Made by a program: the position numbers and the translations under genes. Shown here one piece after another: positions 39,112 through 50,980 of a DNA stretch of 64,000 bases. Under the pieces are notes generated by a model. That model was given only the letters and a program-made list of their open reading frames with translations. It did no database searches and was not told the origin of the DNA. Source of the DNA: Toxoplasma gondii ME49 (taxonomy: Eukaryota; Apicomplexa; Conoidasida; Eucoccidiorida; Sarcocystidae); contig NC_031474.1 in the NCBI RefSeq assembly GCF_000006565.2, positions 4,313,662 to 4,377,661 of the forward strand, read 5' to 3'. The stretch's first letter is position 1. Every line of letters begins with the position of its first letter.

Positions 39112-40465
39112 GAAGGACAGTCGATGCTTCGATCGTGCATAGCCGAAGCACCATAAGTCAACGTGCTCCTTCCTGACCGAGATCATACGTCAGAACTGGC
39201 AACTGGTTTGTATAAGAAAACAAAGCGGCAAATCTCGTGGTGCTTTCAGGGAACTCGAGGATAGCATGCTATCACACGAGGCATGCTTCCGTTAGGGTCA
39301 GGTTGCTCCCAATTTGAGAAGTCGGGTGCAGCATGGCGAAGGCACCCTTAGGTTCCTTTTTTTTAACCCAAACATGGCGATGTTTCAGACGGGGGCGCTG
39401 GAGACATGTTCTTGTCACTCAGACTCGTGATCTTGTTGCGAGGAGCAAGTGTCATATGGAGATTTCTTCAACGTGTAAAAGCAGAACTTTCACGAATTTC
39501 CACTACTCTGACGCAGGTGTGCCGGTGTTCATGTGTCCAGTTTGAAATTGTTGTGGGTTTCGAATTTTCACCCTCACTTCATAACGTGAACACAAATGCC
39601 CCACGCCTATCAAGGTGCAATGCTAAGTTTGCCAGCTTCATTTTCGACGACGCACGCACTGCAGCAGAATGGTATAGAGGGCTGTATGTGTTCCATTCGT
39701 GAACGTGTTGACGACCGGTACATCTATTGCCGACCCTTGTAAAAAGGTTGCGTCTACAACGTGGCACCGAAATCGTTCTTCGGAAACTGTTGCTCTGATA
39801 GAGAATATCGTTGAGCCAACGATGACAACTCAAGATTCAGTATCGGCTGAGCTTCAAGAAGAGACGAATATAACAAGATAGTAACGCATCACCAGGCAAA
39901 TGGAAAGCTTTTTCCCGAATATTGGCAAGACGCTTCTGCCGGATATGCAGTGGATCAAATGTCTCGAGTGCCTTGGTAGGCACTTCATCATCGCGGTAGA
40001 GTTAATGTTCTGCTTCTTCGAGAACACGACGTCGTCACCCACATTACTATTTAGAGGGAGAAATGCGCTCGGTTTTCATCTCATATTCGTAGGTGGTGGC
40101 TTCCTCATGTTACGAGGATCATGCGCACGCCGAAGGCACACACCAAACAGTTTGGGCCACGATTTACATAGCTCTAATCTGCTAAAAGTCACGTCTGTGC
40201 TGCCCGCACATCCGTAGGTTCAACCATGCACGAAAGAGCCGTACGGAGAATAGGAACTTTGTAAGCATGACTAACGTAACTCTCCATCTGTGCGATAGCG
40301 CCATCCTTCATTATCTGCTCTTTCACGAGGAGAATAACACGTCCACCCTTTTAAGTCGAACTGTCGTCCGCCTACACCTGGATTAGCTAACGGATGCGCG
40401 ATAGGAGGGGTGACCTGTAGCCAGCAGAATCTAACATGCTGATGTCTGCAGCGTATTTAGCGTCA
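39112..40465. other. Convergent intergenic region (two 3' UTRs)
   Basis: Lies between the TAG of the RAP gene and the TGA of the minus-strand coiled-coil gene. Open frames are under 110 codons and none shows motif or splice logic. I see no repeat or RNA gene. Confidence 0.6.
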
Positions 40466-43400
40466 TCACGGTGGGCCATGTTTGACCTGAGCGGGGCCGC
40501 CGGGGCTAGTCGAGCCACTTGGTTTGGAGTTAGCCTGAACAACACAACAAATGGAAGCAGGGTATGACTGCTTGGGCGTCGTGATGATAAAATGTGTGGC
40601 CTGCACAACAAGGCTCCGCTGTGCCGAGTGAGGTTTTAGTGCAGCAACAGCCATCTACCAAACAAGCGCGTTGTCAATCCTTTGTGACAGGGAATTAAAT
40701 GAAAAAGGCAGATTGATCCTACGGCGAAGCTGACGCGATGCCAGCTAGATGATTCAGTAGAAGAAGGACATCTATCACATGTGCTTCCCTTCTCGGTCTG
40801 CGTGGCGGAAAAACCGATGTATTTACGCAGGGCCTCTTGTCGATATCTCATCGAGAAAAGACCCTTCTCTGGCGACGAAAGAATTTCTGTAGTGCATGTC
40901 GCACTTCTGCTTCGCGGAACCATCATCGATCAGGCTATGCTCGTGAACACAGATGTGCCCGCCCACAAGAAAACGCTTCGCGTTCATATAGGTCTAGTTG
41001 TCGGTTACATGTCGTCCCAGTGGCATGTATCTGGGCCTGATACGGTTCCCTGTGCTGTTTTTTTTTCTGAAATTGTCGAATGTAGGCTTCTTTGTTGTTT
41101 TCCCCCCAAAACATTCCACACCTTTGGTCTGGGAGGTCCCGGATGAGATGCGGGCTTGCGTAGGGCCTCATCAAGCTGTTGATATGCGTTGCGCTGAATC
41201 ATCTTGGCAGCGTAGAAAAAGGAAGGACAACGCAGCAAAAAGACAGGATGTCCATGACAGGCTGCGTTGTCACCTTCTTTCTCTCTGATCAAATCACCTG
41301 TGTAGTCTGAGCAGAGCGCTGAGACTGAATCCCAACCCTCACTGTCGAAGCAGCCCTAGAAAGCAGAGAGGCAAGCGGAGAGTTACTTGCGTGTTCTGCA
41401 ATCGCTGTATCAGTTCCATTTCTTCTTTCTCTAACTTTGCAACAAGGGCCTCTGTCCTCGCTCTGATCATCTCCTCTTGCGCGACTCGTGCCTCATAATT
41501 CTCCTGGGTTTTTTGCATTCTCTTCAGCTGCACAGAATCATCCACGGATATAATAATCGGCCGCTAACCGGTTCAGTCACAGCGAATTTTGTGAGGCCTT
41601 CTTGGAGATCGAAACATTGCTGGCCGACGTTCTTTATACAGGTTCGTAAGCTGGCAAGGTGACTGTGTCCGTGATGTCCAAATAAGAAACCAGATGATCT
41701 TCTTGAAAATATCGTATAACAGTATCCCACCATGCATCGTTCCACTGGGGCAGTTCCTGCCGTTCCATCCATTGTCGTTATTTTTTCCAAAGTGTAGCCT
41801 GCAGGTAATTGTAATTTCTCATATCATCTCTCGCGGGCGGGCACCGTCGCGCCGCTCCCACCTCTCCGAGTTGCACACGGGGTATCTTCTGCGAGGCTCA
41901 TCTGACCCGCAAGGCCTACCTGTTCTTCCTCACGTTTTTTCCTGACCTCCTCCTGTTGACGTCGGATTGCCACTGATCTCTCGTGGTTGTAATACCTCTC
42001 TCTGCTGTCTCTCAGCCGCCGCTCCTCGGCTGCTTGAGCTTGCAACTGCTTTGCCCGTCGAGCATCGTCCCTGCAAATGACTCCACAAGTGTCCTGGACT
42101 CACTTTATCAGTGGTCCACAATCGCAACATCTTATGCGAGATATCATACTATATTAGACGGCAAGCATCCGACACCGCGTGAATCAAAAACATTCTGCCG
42201 TTTGTAGTGACCGTCTGCTGACCTGCGTTGTTGCTCAGTCCGATGTCGTGCATTGTCTCGCTTTTGTTGAGCCTGTTCGCGAAGAAGCAAGTTTTGAGTC
42301 TGTGCCTCTTTCATTCGCCTTACGCGCTCCCTTATCATCTGACGCATCCAGAACGCACGAAGATGAGAGGGTTCGAGGCAGTTGGGCGGTGAGGACTCCC
42401 CTGAGCTGCAAGCCGCCCTTAAGCGAGTGACGACTTTTTTTGCCTCGCTCCCCACAGTAGACAGGAAGTTCCGATTTCACCCATCACAAAATCTGTTGGA
42501 CGGGAATCACTAGGCTAATTTCCAACAGTTCTCTTGTGCCTGTCTAAGAAGGAAACCGAATCGGCGCACAGGATCTTCGACACCGAATTTTTACTCGTGA
42601 CTTTTGTCCCGAATTCGTCGCAGAGTGTAGCTGAATCTCTAGTTTACCGTAGTGTATGCTCACCCTTGGTTGAGATTCTCTTTCAGATCTATTCGCGTTT
42701 GAAGTCTCAGTCGATTCTTACGCTTCCCGTATACTAACGACTGGATTTTTCACAGAGGTCACTCATGTACTGCGCAGACAGCGTATTTCTCTCAAACTCC
42801 CACGTAACGGCTGCGGAGTTACCTCGTCCCGTCCTTCCTGCCGCTGCTCCTGCCGCTGCTTGATTTCCTGGAGCTCCTGAGCCTTCCGGCGCGTCTCCTC
42901 GATCTTCTTCCATGCTCTGGCCTCCTCTTGCTGTGACCAACACATTCGTGTCATTGATCACCGTCTCAGATCGATAGTCCCCGAAGACCGACAGGGGTTT
43001 TTACAATCGGCGCCGTCACGACGCGTGTGGCAGATCTGTCGCCAACCGATATTTCACCGTGTAAGGCGACAGGCACGACTCTCTACAATCATGCTACACT
43101 ACATAGGAAAGCAGTTTCCGTCTCAACTTCTCGGAGAGGTAGAAAGACAGGGAAACGAAAACGATCCTGAAGAACGGTAATATAATCCTTTACTTAGATT
43201 CACAGCAAAAACATATCAGTCCTCCTTTCCTATGGCTTGCTATGTATTGTATGACTTTGTTAGAGTGTGTGATGTTCGAAGACCTCTTCACACTGTTGCC
43301 AGCTTTTTTGTCAGTTCTGACGCGGGCTTTACTAATACACTGTGTTCGTCCATGTTCCATTAGTGGGTAAGCGCTAACTTGGTTCATACAAACGCTGTAA

Positions 43401-43819
43401 ATTTGAATTACAAAAATATGTTTGCAGCAAGTTCTTGTTGTCGGCCACACTGTTACCCAAAGCATTCACAGTATCCCAGTAATTGTGCTGGTCGGATTCG
43501 TCCATGCAGTTGGTGACGACTGGGACGCTTGTCGTTTTCGGGCAACATCATCTACCTATTATCACGTTCCACCGGCTGTTGAGTTGTTCGCTGACGTTCT
43601 CGCTCTTCAACCACAGTTAGCAATGTAACGTCACCTTTGGCGCGGGAGCCGCAATTATTCGGCGCGTCGGGTGATTTCTGTGGGTTAAGTTTGGAGATTG
43701 TTGAGACAAATCATTACCTTCAGCAGCGCAATGCGATTTGCGAGCAGCTGGGCATCCAGTTCGGCCTGCCTTCTTGAGTCTTTTGCTGCGGCAAGGCTTA
43801 GCTTTACCGCCTCCGCCAT
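40466..43819 (-). CDS. Small charged coiled-coil protein, 6 exons, 228 aa
   Basis: Exons (minus strand): 43819-43718, 42930-42823, 42338-42223, 42070-41920, 41527-41387, 40534-40466. Every junction closes in phase and every intron is GT/AG. The ATG is preceded by AATA, with A at -3. The protein is almost wholly alpha-helical and rich in Q, E, R and K: MAEAVKLSLAAAKDSRRQ, LLANRIALLKQEEARAWKK, RERYYNHERSVAIRRQQ, MQKTQENYEARVAQEEM. It ends in a short Gly/Pro/Ser tail (SGSTSPGGPAQVKHGPP). The pattern of short, evenly spaced basic/acidic helices resembles axonemal microtubule-associated proteins. I infer, without proof, a ciliary or cytoskeletal role. The start of exon 3 could lie further upstream (near 42430), which would add about 33 residues. 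Confidence 0.7.
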
Positions 43820-46566
43820 TATTGAGGAAGGCGTCTACGAGAAAAAAGGAACACGTTTTGTGTTTTTCCACTCCCCTCCTGCGAGCGCGATCCACATACA
43901 GCAGTCGCCTAACCAGGCGTGAATCTGATCTTGCAGGCGAAGAGAAACAGGCTGAAGAAGCGTTTGCCATGATCGGGAGCGACACAAGAGAAACGACCTC
44001 TCTAAATCTAGTTACTGTTCGTAAGCTTAGCGTAGACCACAAGTGGCAAACGGGGTACAGTAAAATCCACAGCGGTGCCGACAACGCAACCATCTACTGT
44101 TTCCGGTTCCGGTTCAAGCCACTACCCACTTGAAGCAAGTCGTTCAACCTGCATTCATCGGAGTCACCACGGGAACGCAATGCGCAATGCTGCAATCCTC
44201 CAAATAGCTGCATACCACCGTTAACCTATGTTTCGACTCTCGGGGTTGAAGCAGACTCCGATTTTTCAGCTCGATTTCGTGACTTACCCCATTCTGGGGG
44301 AAGTTCATTTCCATTCATACCCACGACAGCATAAATCTCCACAAGCTTCTGTCTCGCCCGGAAACTAGTGGGCAATTGGAGGAATGGCCCAGAGAGCATA
44401 CGCACAGCTTAAATTGACGGCGTGTTGTCTGTTCCACAACTCTGTTTTTGTATCTGTCCGCTATAAGTCGATGATGTAACGTGACATTTGAGGACAGTGA
44501 CCCCAAAACAATCCTGCTACATATTTTTCGTCAAGCGTGCTTTGAAACGACGTCCGTGTGTTTCCACTGGTGCCTACGCAGGAGTCACCCTTCGTCCGCA
44601 TTCGAATGCGTAAGCTACCAGCCCTTGTTTCAGCACCAAGAATCCAGCGAGCCTCCCTATAGTTTGTTCTGACTCTTGAATGCTCACAGTGTAGGATAAC
44701 TTTTTCAAGGAAACGTGTGTAGCGCATATTTTTTATGCGAAAGCCTGGATGGCATAACACTTACTCGCACACTACGAGCCTTAAACTGGGGACGAAGGAC
44801 CCCGCTACGGCGGGTACAGGTGGTAAACGCCCTTCTCTAACCAACGGTTGAGCTTTATGGGTCTACAGCCCTGGCCACTGGTTGTGGTGCAGTGCAACGC
44901 CACACGTAGATACGACTCGAAAACAGATCAAACTGAAGAAAGAGCACCCACGGTTGCCTGTCGGGGATCGGGTCATCTCGCAAAAACGTCTTAGCTTGTC
45001 AACTAGGCGGGCGAGTAGACTCGATACCCACTAGAGGAAAACGGCAATAAGTGTCGCGCAGTGGTCACAGTTTTGATTAGCGTCTGGATCCACCGGTGAA
45101 AAGCTCGTTGTCAGTCAGTTGAAGTTCACGCTATCTTGCAAAAACCACGGTGGACGATGGACCTGCAGTGAGTGTAGGGACGCGATTAGTCCATCACAGG
45201 AAGCACATGGAGATGTTTCTCCGTCCGTGAGCAACCTGTTGCGTCGTTTCGGTTTCACGAGTCGAAGTCGCTTAACCTCAATACCTGCAGCCATAGCCCC
45301 ACGGTTCACTATATGATTGCTCAGCAGTAACGCGGGTGCTTCACAGCCCCACATGCAGTCCTGTGGGGCAAACCAGAGTTTAGAGAAGAGCCTCTTCGCC
45401 ATCACGGCGAGTTAATATGCCTAGAGTAGCTTTAAAAACCAGAGTAGCTCGCAAACCCACACTTCGAGAGGTTGCTACTCCGTGTTACGGAGTAGCGAAC
45501 CAACAACAGTTGTACTGAACCGCCGTTCTACAGTGTGCCTCGTGACATCACACAAGTGTAGACGAGTCAAGCGACAGTTAAAACGGACATCTCCGGTGTC
45601 ATTATCTGTGAGATTGTGACTTGCAACTTTTGAGGCAGAATAACCGTCTCATGCGCCGGAAGAGAATCCGGACGTGAACAAAACAAATACTGGTCTCCTC
45701 TCCACAGGCAACGACACCAGCTGTGGGTGCAAAGGTGGTCCTACACACACTGGCTGACACCGCTAGAGCCCAGTTCACTAAGATCGAGTTAAAAAAAACA
45801 CCAAAAGTTACACACTGCGAAGGACTTGTCCCCTTACAAGCCAACAGTCAGCAACGTGAAATGTTGAGGGTTGCAAGTCCCAAATATCTCCTACTGTGGA
45901 GTGTTAGTCAGGCAGTGGATCAACGGATAGACAAAACACAGTAATGGCGCCCACTGTTTGTCGAATCTAGGCGAACCGTCTTCGCGAGAGTGCGTAGGGA
46001 ACCCTAAACGATCCGTGACCACCGTAGGTCACTGATATCTAAATACATTGAATGCACATACAGATCCTCAAGATGGAACATCACATGTCTGTAGCCTCGT
46101 TCCTCACATAGTACCTCCGAATCCTTCATCGGACTGGATTTTATGGTGAGTATGAGGCGCCTGTCTTTCTCACCTGAACACGGTGCTGCTGTTCCCCACG
46201 CTGTGACACACCGGCTCCACCTGTGTGTGGCCGGGCAATGATTCGGATGTTGCCAAGCAGCTTTTGGAAAATGCAAATATGTGAAAGTCCGATGCCAAAT
46301 GAATCATGGATAATACAATAAGAAGGAAAAAAATCCCGCCTGAAGCGCCTGTGTAAGCTCGTTTGTCCTGTCGATCGAGAAGTCTTCTTCGCCTGAAGTC
46401 ATGTAATAAAACGGACACGCTACAGAAGCAGAACTGAAGCAACAGGCCATTTCGACTGCACCGTGACTTTTTTGCACCTTTTATGGGGTGTATGTGTGTG
46501 TACCGCAGGCCACTGCCATTCGTACTACTCGTAAGTGTCTCACAACCTACATCCATTTCGGCTGTA
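43820..46566. other. Intergenic region upstream of the coiled-coil gene
   Basis: Promoter of the coiled-coil gene at the left and 3' UTR of the PP2C-like gene at the right. Short frames only (under 160 codons). The largest, 43617-44093 minus, overlaps the first coding exon in another frame and is a shadow. The region holds a short perfect hairpin at 45474-45496, a repeated AGAGTAGC word (45424 and 45441) and a tRNA-like segment near 44790-44880. Confidence 0.55.
45474..45496. repeat. Perfect 10-bp inverted repeat with 3-nt loop
   Basis: GCTACTCCGT, loop GTT, ACGGAGTAGC. It lies in an intergenic region with related AGAGTAGC words just upstream. It could be a terminator-like or small-RNA hairpin, or chance. 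Confidence 0.6.
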
Positions 46567-49500
46567 CTACTGCGGTTTCTCACCATTCTCTCCGGAGGTG
46601 CCCTCCAGCATCTTTTGACTCCTTGTGCGTGACTCGGGGAGATGCCTTACGAAGGTGCTGATGTTTTTGGTTACCTTCCTCCTTTTTGCATTCACCACCA
46701 TTGCTTTTGCTGCGTCAAGAACTGTTTCTGGACTGACCGGGTAGAGAGCGATCGCAGCCGCTATTGCCGCATGTGATCTGAAATGAGCGAATGCGCCTGT
46801 GTTGTATTTCAGCAAGTACAGCAGTACAGAAAATTGAATTCTCCGGCTGCGACCTCGTGTATTGAAAAACAACTCGCCCACTGTCAAGTCAAATAACTAT
46901 ACGGCAGTCCGACGCATCTATCACTGACGCGAACGATCGATAGTCTGTGCTGAGAGGTGTCCAAAGAAATATTTTCCTTGAGTCGCTGGTGCAATGAACG
47001 GGCGCGGCATGTGACACAGGCAAATATGAGCAACTCACATTCACGTTTCTACTGTGTCAGCTTCCTGGAGAAAAACAAAACGGAGAATTGTGACACACGG
47101 ATCTGCTGGTCCGACGGTGACCATCATACGACAGGAATATCGCCACTCGGCAGAGTTGAGTTGAATGGTGACCGTCTCACCTGCAGTACCCGCGACGATA
47201 TCGTCACCAGGATATGCAAAAAACGTCGTTACGTCTGGAACTGCAGACACCAAATCCTGTTGAAGTTTCCCTTGTCCTCCTTTCTTGAAGTCCTGGGATA
47301 AGTTAAAGATTGAGGATCCCACATCACGCATTATCAGTTCAATCACAACTGTAGGTTCACCTTGGTGCCTCTCACGTTCAGTAGATTCCAACAGAGGCTC
47401 TACATCTTTGGCTCCTTCTTTCTAATCTTCGGTTTAAGTATTTACTTCTCCTCGGGCTTCTGCTACTATGTCTACAATCCTGTACTGTGTGTGGCCGCTG
47501 TTCTTACGCCAGGGAACCCAAAGGTCACCACAAATGCCAGTAAGGACACTGCTGGTAAAACACCCCCGTAGGGAGGCGCAGTGGCGGGCGAGACTCGTGG
47601 TGCTTGGCTTCTAGTAATTCATGGCTCTGCAGTATTGTCGTCCATCCACTCCCCGGTGTGTTGCTTGCATCGCGATAGATGGGCACGCTCTGTCTCAAGG
47701 CATGTTGATTGTTTGTGAACACCAGCTTACAAAACTGCCGAATGCCCTCGTCATAGGGACAACTCCGCCTAGCAAAAGCTCGCCATTGACTGTAGTGAAT
47801 ACCCCTCCTGCTGCCTGGACGCGGTGTCTTTCCTTATGAGACGAGGCAGTGTGAGGAGTCGACAAGTGAATCGCAGTTCTGCCAGACTTAAGTACACAAC
47901 GAGAGTTGCCTGCAGGAGCAACGTATAAGAGCAAAGTGTCACACTGTGTGATGTATCTCGCTCGCCGTTTCAGTTCATACAAATGAACTTTTTGTCATGT
48001 TCTATCGTACAGCAGGATGCGTCATTCGTCTCGACTGCGGTGCAGGTTACGGCATCATGCACAACCTGCAAATGAAATTGATTTGCCTCTTGGCGTCCCT
48101 ATAACCCTCCCCCCAAAATACAGCCAGATTGTAGAAGAATACAAGCACAGAACGCATCAGTCTTTCGTCTATTACTCAAGAATGACGTGTGGTATCCTTG
48201 TCAAATGAGAATCAAGAAGAAAAGCTCTTTCTCACACCCGCAACGCACTACCGTAGATCCCTGTGATTCGCTGTCGCCGGTAATCTAAACCAACATTGCT
48301 AATGACTACAGCTTCCAAGCAAGCATGAATACCGGTAAGATATTGAAATCCAACACTTAGGCGAATCCTTGCGCCCCACCGTCATTCGATTGCATATGTT
48401 ATTTAAATGATGGGAAAGTGCCTTACCTAAGCTAGCGACATGTATGGTATAGATCCCCTTGGCAGCTCTGGGATCGCGCCTGAAGTTCATGGCTACCACT
48501 GGCATGAGCGGACCTCCTAGCGCCTCAGCGACTGACGTGAACTCCTTGGCACCTTCCGGTACTATCTGCCTACCGACCACCCGGGCCTCAGTCGGTTTTT
48601 TTTCATACCGTACAAAAATGATTAGAGCTACAGATGAACACAGCAGACATGACAACGTGCAGTCAGCGTGTGACCGGATAGAGATAAAGTGAAAATTGAA
48701 TCAGTTCTTGCGCCATGCATTTAGAGCAGACGCACACAGAGGAATTCAGGAACCTTAGCAGTACTCCGGCAAATGCGCAATCTGTCACAGAAAAAAATGT
48801 CAAACTTCTCAATGATGCATGTACAAGGCATTATCGTTGTGCCAAGAATAATCAGGAATTACCATGATTATCTCTGTTAATACATAGTGTTCTGTTGGTT
48901 CTATTTCTACAATAATTACCGTCTTAACTATGCTCTGCTGGCAGATTAGCACTTCGAGATATCAGTGCAGGTGCAATGGCACAGAAACTCGTCTGAACCC
49001 AGGAAATACGCCTGACGACTGACCTGACGACCCGCCAGGGAGATTCGCTGCTCTTAAGTCTCCATCCATTCTCTCGAACTGCCGAGTAATCTCCTCTTCG
49101 TTGACATCTCTCAGATCGTCTGATCAGTTTAACGCCAACACCAATAAAAGTCACCTTTGTTGCACGAAGCCCTACAGCTCACATACTGTCTCGGCAGTCT
49201 TCTCATCATGGTGCAGAAACCATCATAAGTAGAAGGGCGCTGCGATGCAAAAGTATCTCCTCAACAATCTTTCAACTCACTGAGATAGTTCATCACATTC
49301 TGCGCGAGCCACATAGCACTGTGGCGTCCCTGGAATCCGTCGAACATGGCATGTACTCGCGTTTCTGGTCTTCCCCGGAGCATTCCTTCGACGACCACCA
49401 CCTGGAAAGAACCTTGGCAATACAAGAAACAGAATGACCTCAATGGTGGGAGATCTAACTCTGCAGTTCCTTGTGGAGACACCAAAGAAAGGGGGGAACA

Positions 49501-50980
49501 CGACAACGGGTTGCAGATCCTGCTAACTCCACAACGAATTTACCTCCCTGCATTTACTCAGTACTCAGCGATACAAAATGGTTACGCTAAACCAGTCTGT
49601 TCACCCACATCATCGCTGTGGGGGCTCTCGCTCGTCGGTCTTCTATTGCGGGAGGTGGCACTAGCACACACTGTGCGCCCTTCTTCGATGTAGAGATGAC
49701 GCATGAATTCCCCTGATGTGTCCACAGCCATGAATTCATTCATCCGCTGATCGCCAGACGGTGGAGTGAATCCTGGGACCGTCGCTGTGTATTTCGGCTT
49801 TTTGGCAACTGAAGGACCCTGAAAGCAACATGTGGTAGTCGTAGACCAACATAGAGATGATCGTTTTTACTCGCTGACTGTATGCTTGCTACACGAACAA
49901 TTTCCTCATGGATTACCGCCCGGTAGGTGAACAAGTATTTAAAATGCGAAAGGAAGCTAATGTTGTACGCATAGAGTGTCGCACACTGTCATTCACTGCC
50001 GATGTAGTTTGTATCTTCTGGTGCTTACTTCTCCCACTCCCTATAGCCCAGGGTAAACACAAATGAAGTTTGAGTTGCACATAAGCGCAGTGAAGCAAAG
50101 CTCGAGCGAGTACACAAGAAAAACATGTTCTGCCTCGCTTGAGTTTTCTGCGATACGTGGCACGGTCAATATCAGTTCAGACTGTAATTTGGAGACGCGG
50201 ATGTTACGCGTAACAGCAAATGTGAGCGAACACGGCAGCCTGAGAAACCTGAGCGCGTCGAAGAGCTACAATCCGCGTTTTACTCACCATCCCTGTTGCC
50301 TTTGAAGACACAACAGACAGACAAAAGAAGCACAGCAGCGTTTCACCCGAGAATCAAAACTCTAGAAAACCTTGATACACCGGGCTATTTCAGGATCTGC
50401 AGATGCTGCGCTTCAGCATCTGTCTAGTTGTACGCGAGTCTAACAATGCGGAATCCATCAGAGCCTCAGAGGGTTGCGCAGACAGCGTGACGCCTAGCTA
50501 CAGCAGCTTCAAACGAACCAAGGTACATGACCACTATGTCGCCGGCTCATACGCCACTTCCCCACCATCCCTAAACCTTACTCTCTTAAACAAGAGAGAG
50601 ACAACGTGTTGGGGCACATTTTTTTTATCTCTCATAAACCATAAGTAGGAGGGCTTGACACGACGAGATGACTGTACGATGAACGAAACCGTGGCTTTTT
50701 CAAATGATCAAATACTTATCCGTAACCGTGAATCTTACTTTGACTTTCCCCTGTAAAGTAACAAAACGTAACACAGACAACCAGGCATATCTGCCCTTGA
50801 GACGGAAAAAACGCCTTGCACGAGCTTGAAAACAGGTAATTCCACCCAATCTTGCTAACATGGAAAAATGCAACCGATGGTTCGCTTTGACTAGAACCTT
50901 ACCAGCAATGTCTTGGCGTCCGCATGGAGCACTGCGAAGAGCGGAAGGCATGCCAGCGCCAACACTCTTAACGAAGCCAT
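46567..50980 (-). CDS. Secreted PP2C-like protein, probable pseudophosphatase, about 435 aa
   Basis: Exons (minus strand): 50980-50903, probably 50181-50116, 49818-49605, 49412-49281, 49119-49024, 48627-48427, 47909-47731, 47292-47181, 46796-46567; phase closes throughout. The start gives a clean signal peptide (MASLRVLALACLPLFAVLHA, cleavage likely near ADA). The PPM/PP2C fold is recognisable in order: VHAMFDGFQGRHSAM (motif DGHxG), an LPGGSSALIIFVRY strand (GSTA motif), IYTIHVASLGNSRCVL (GDSR motif), ERHRVQAAGGVFTTVNG, VPMTRAFGSF (SRAFGD motif), LVSAVPDVTTF, then the C-terminal helix and NISTFVRHL. The DGxWD motif reads GAFAH and the final DN reads KN, so two metal-binding aspartates of PP2C are absent; the N-terminal acidic pair is not evident either. 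Activity is therefore unlikely. With a signal peptide it should enter the secretory pathway (dense granule, rhoptry, microneme or surface). Confidence 0.78.

Noticed and set aside
43190..43465. Short minus-strand frames in the first intron of the 228-aa gene
   Set aside because: Exon 1 to exon 2 closes in phase without them and they show no coding-like composition.
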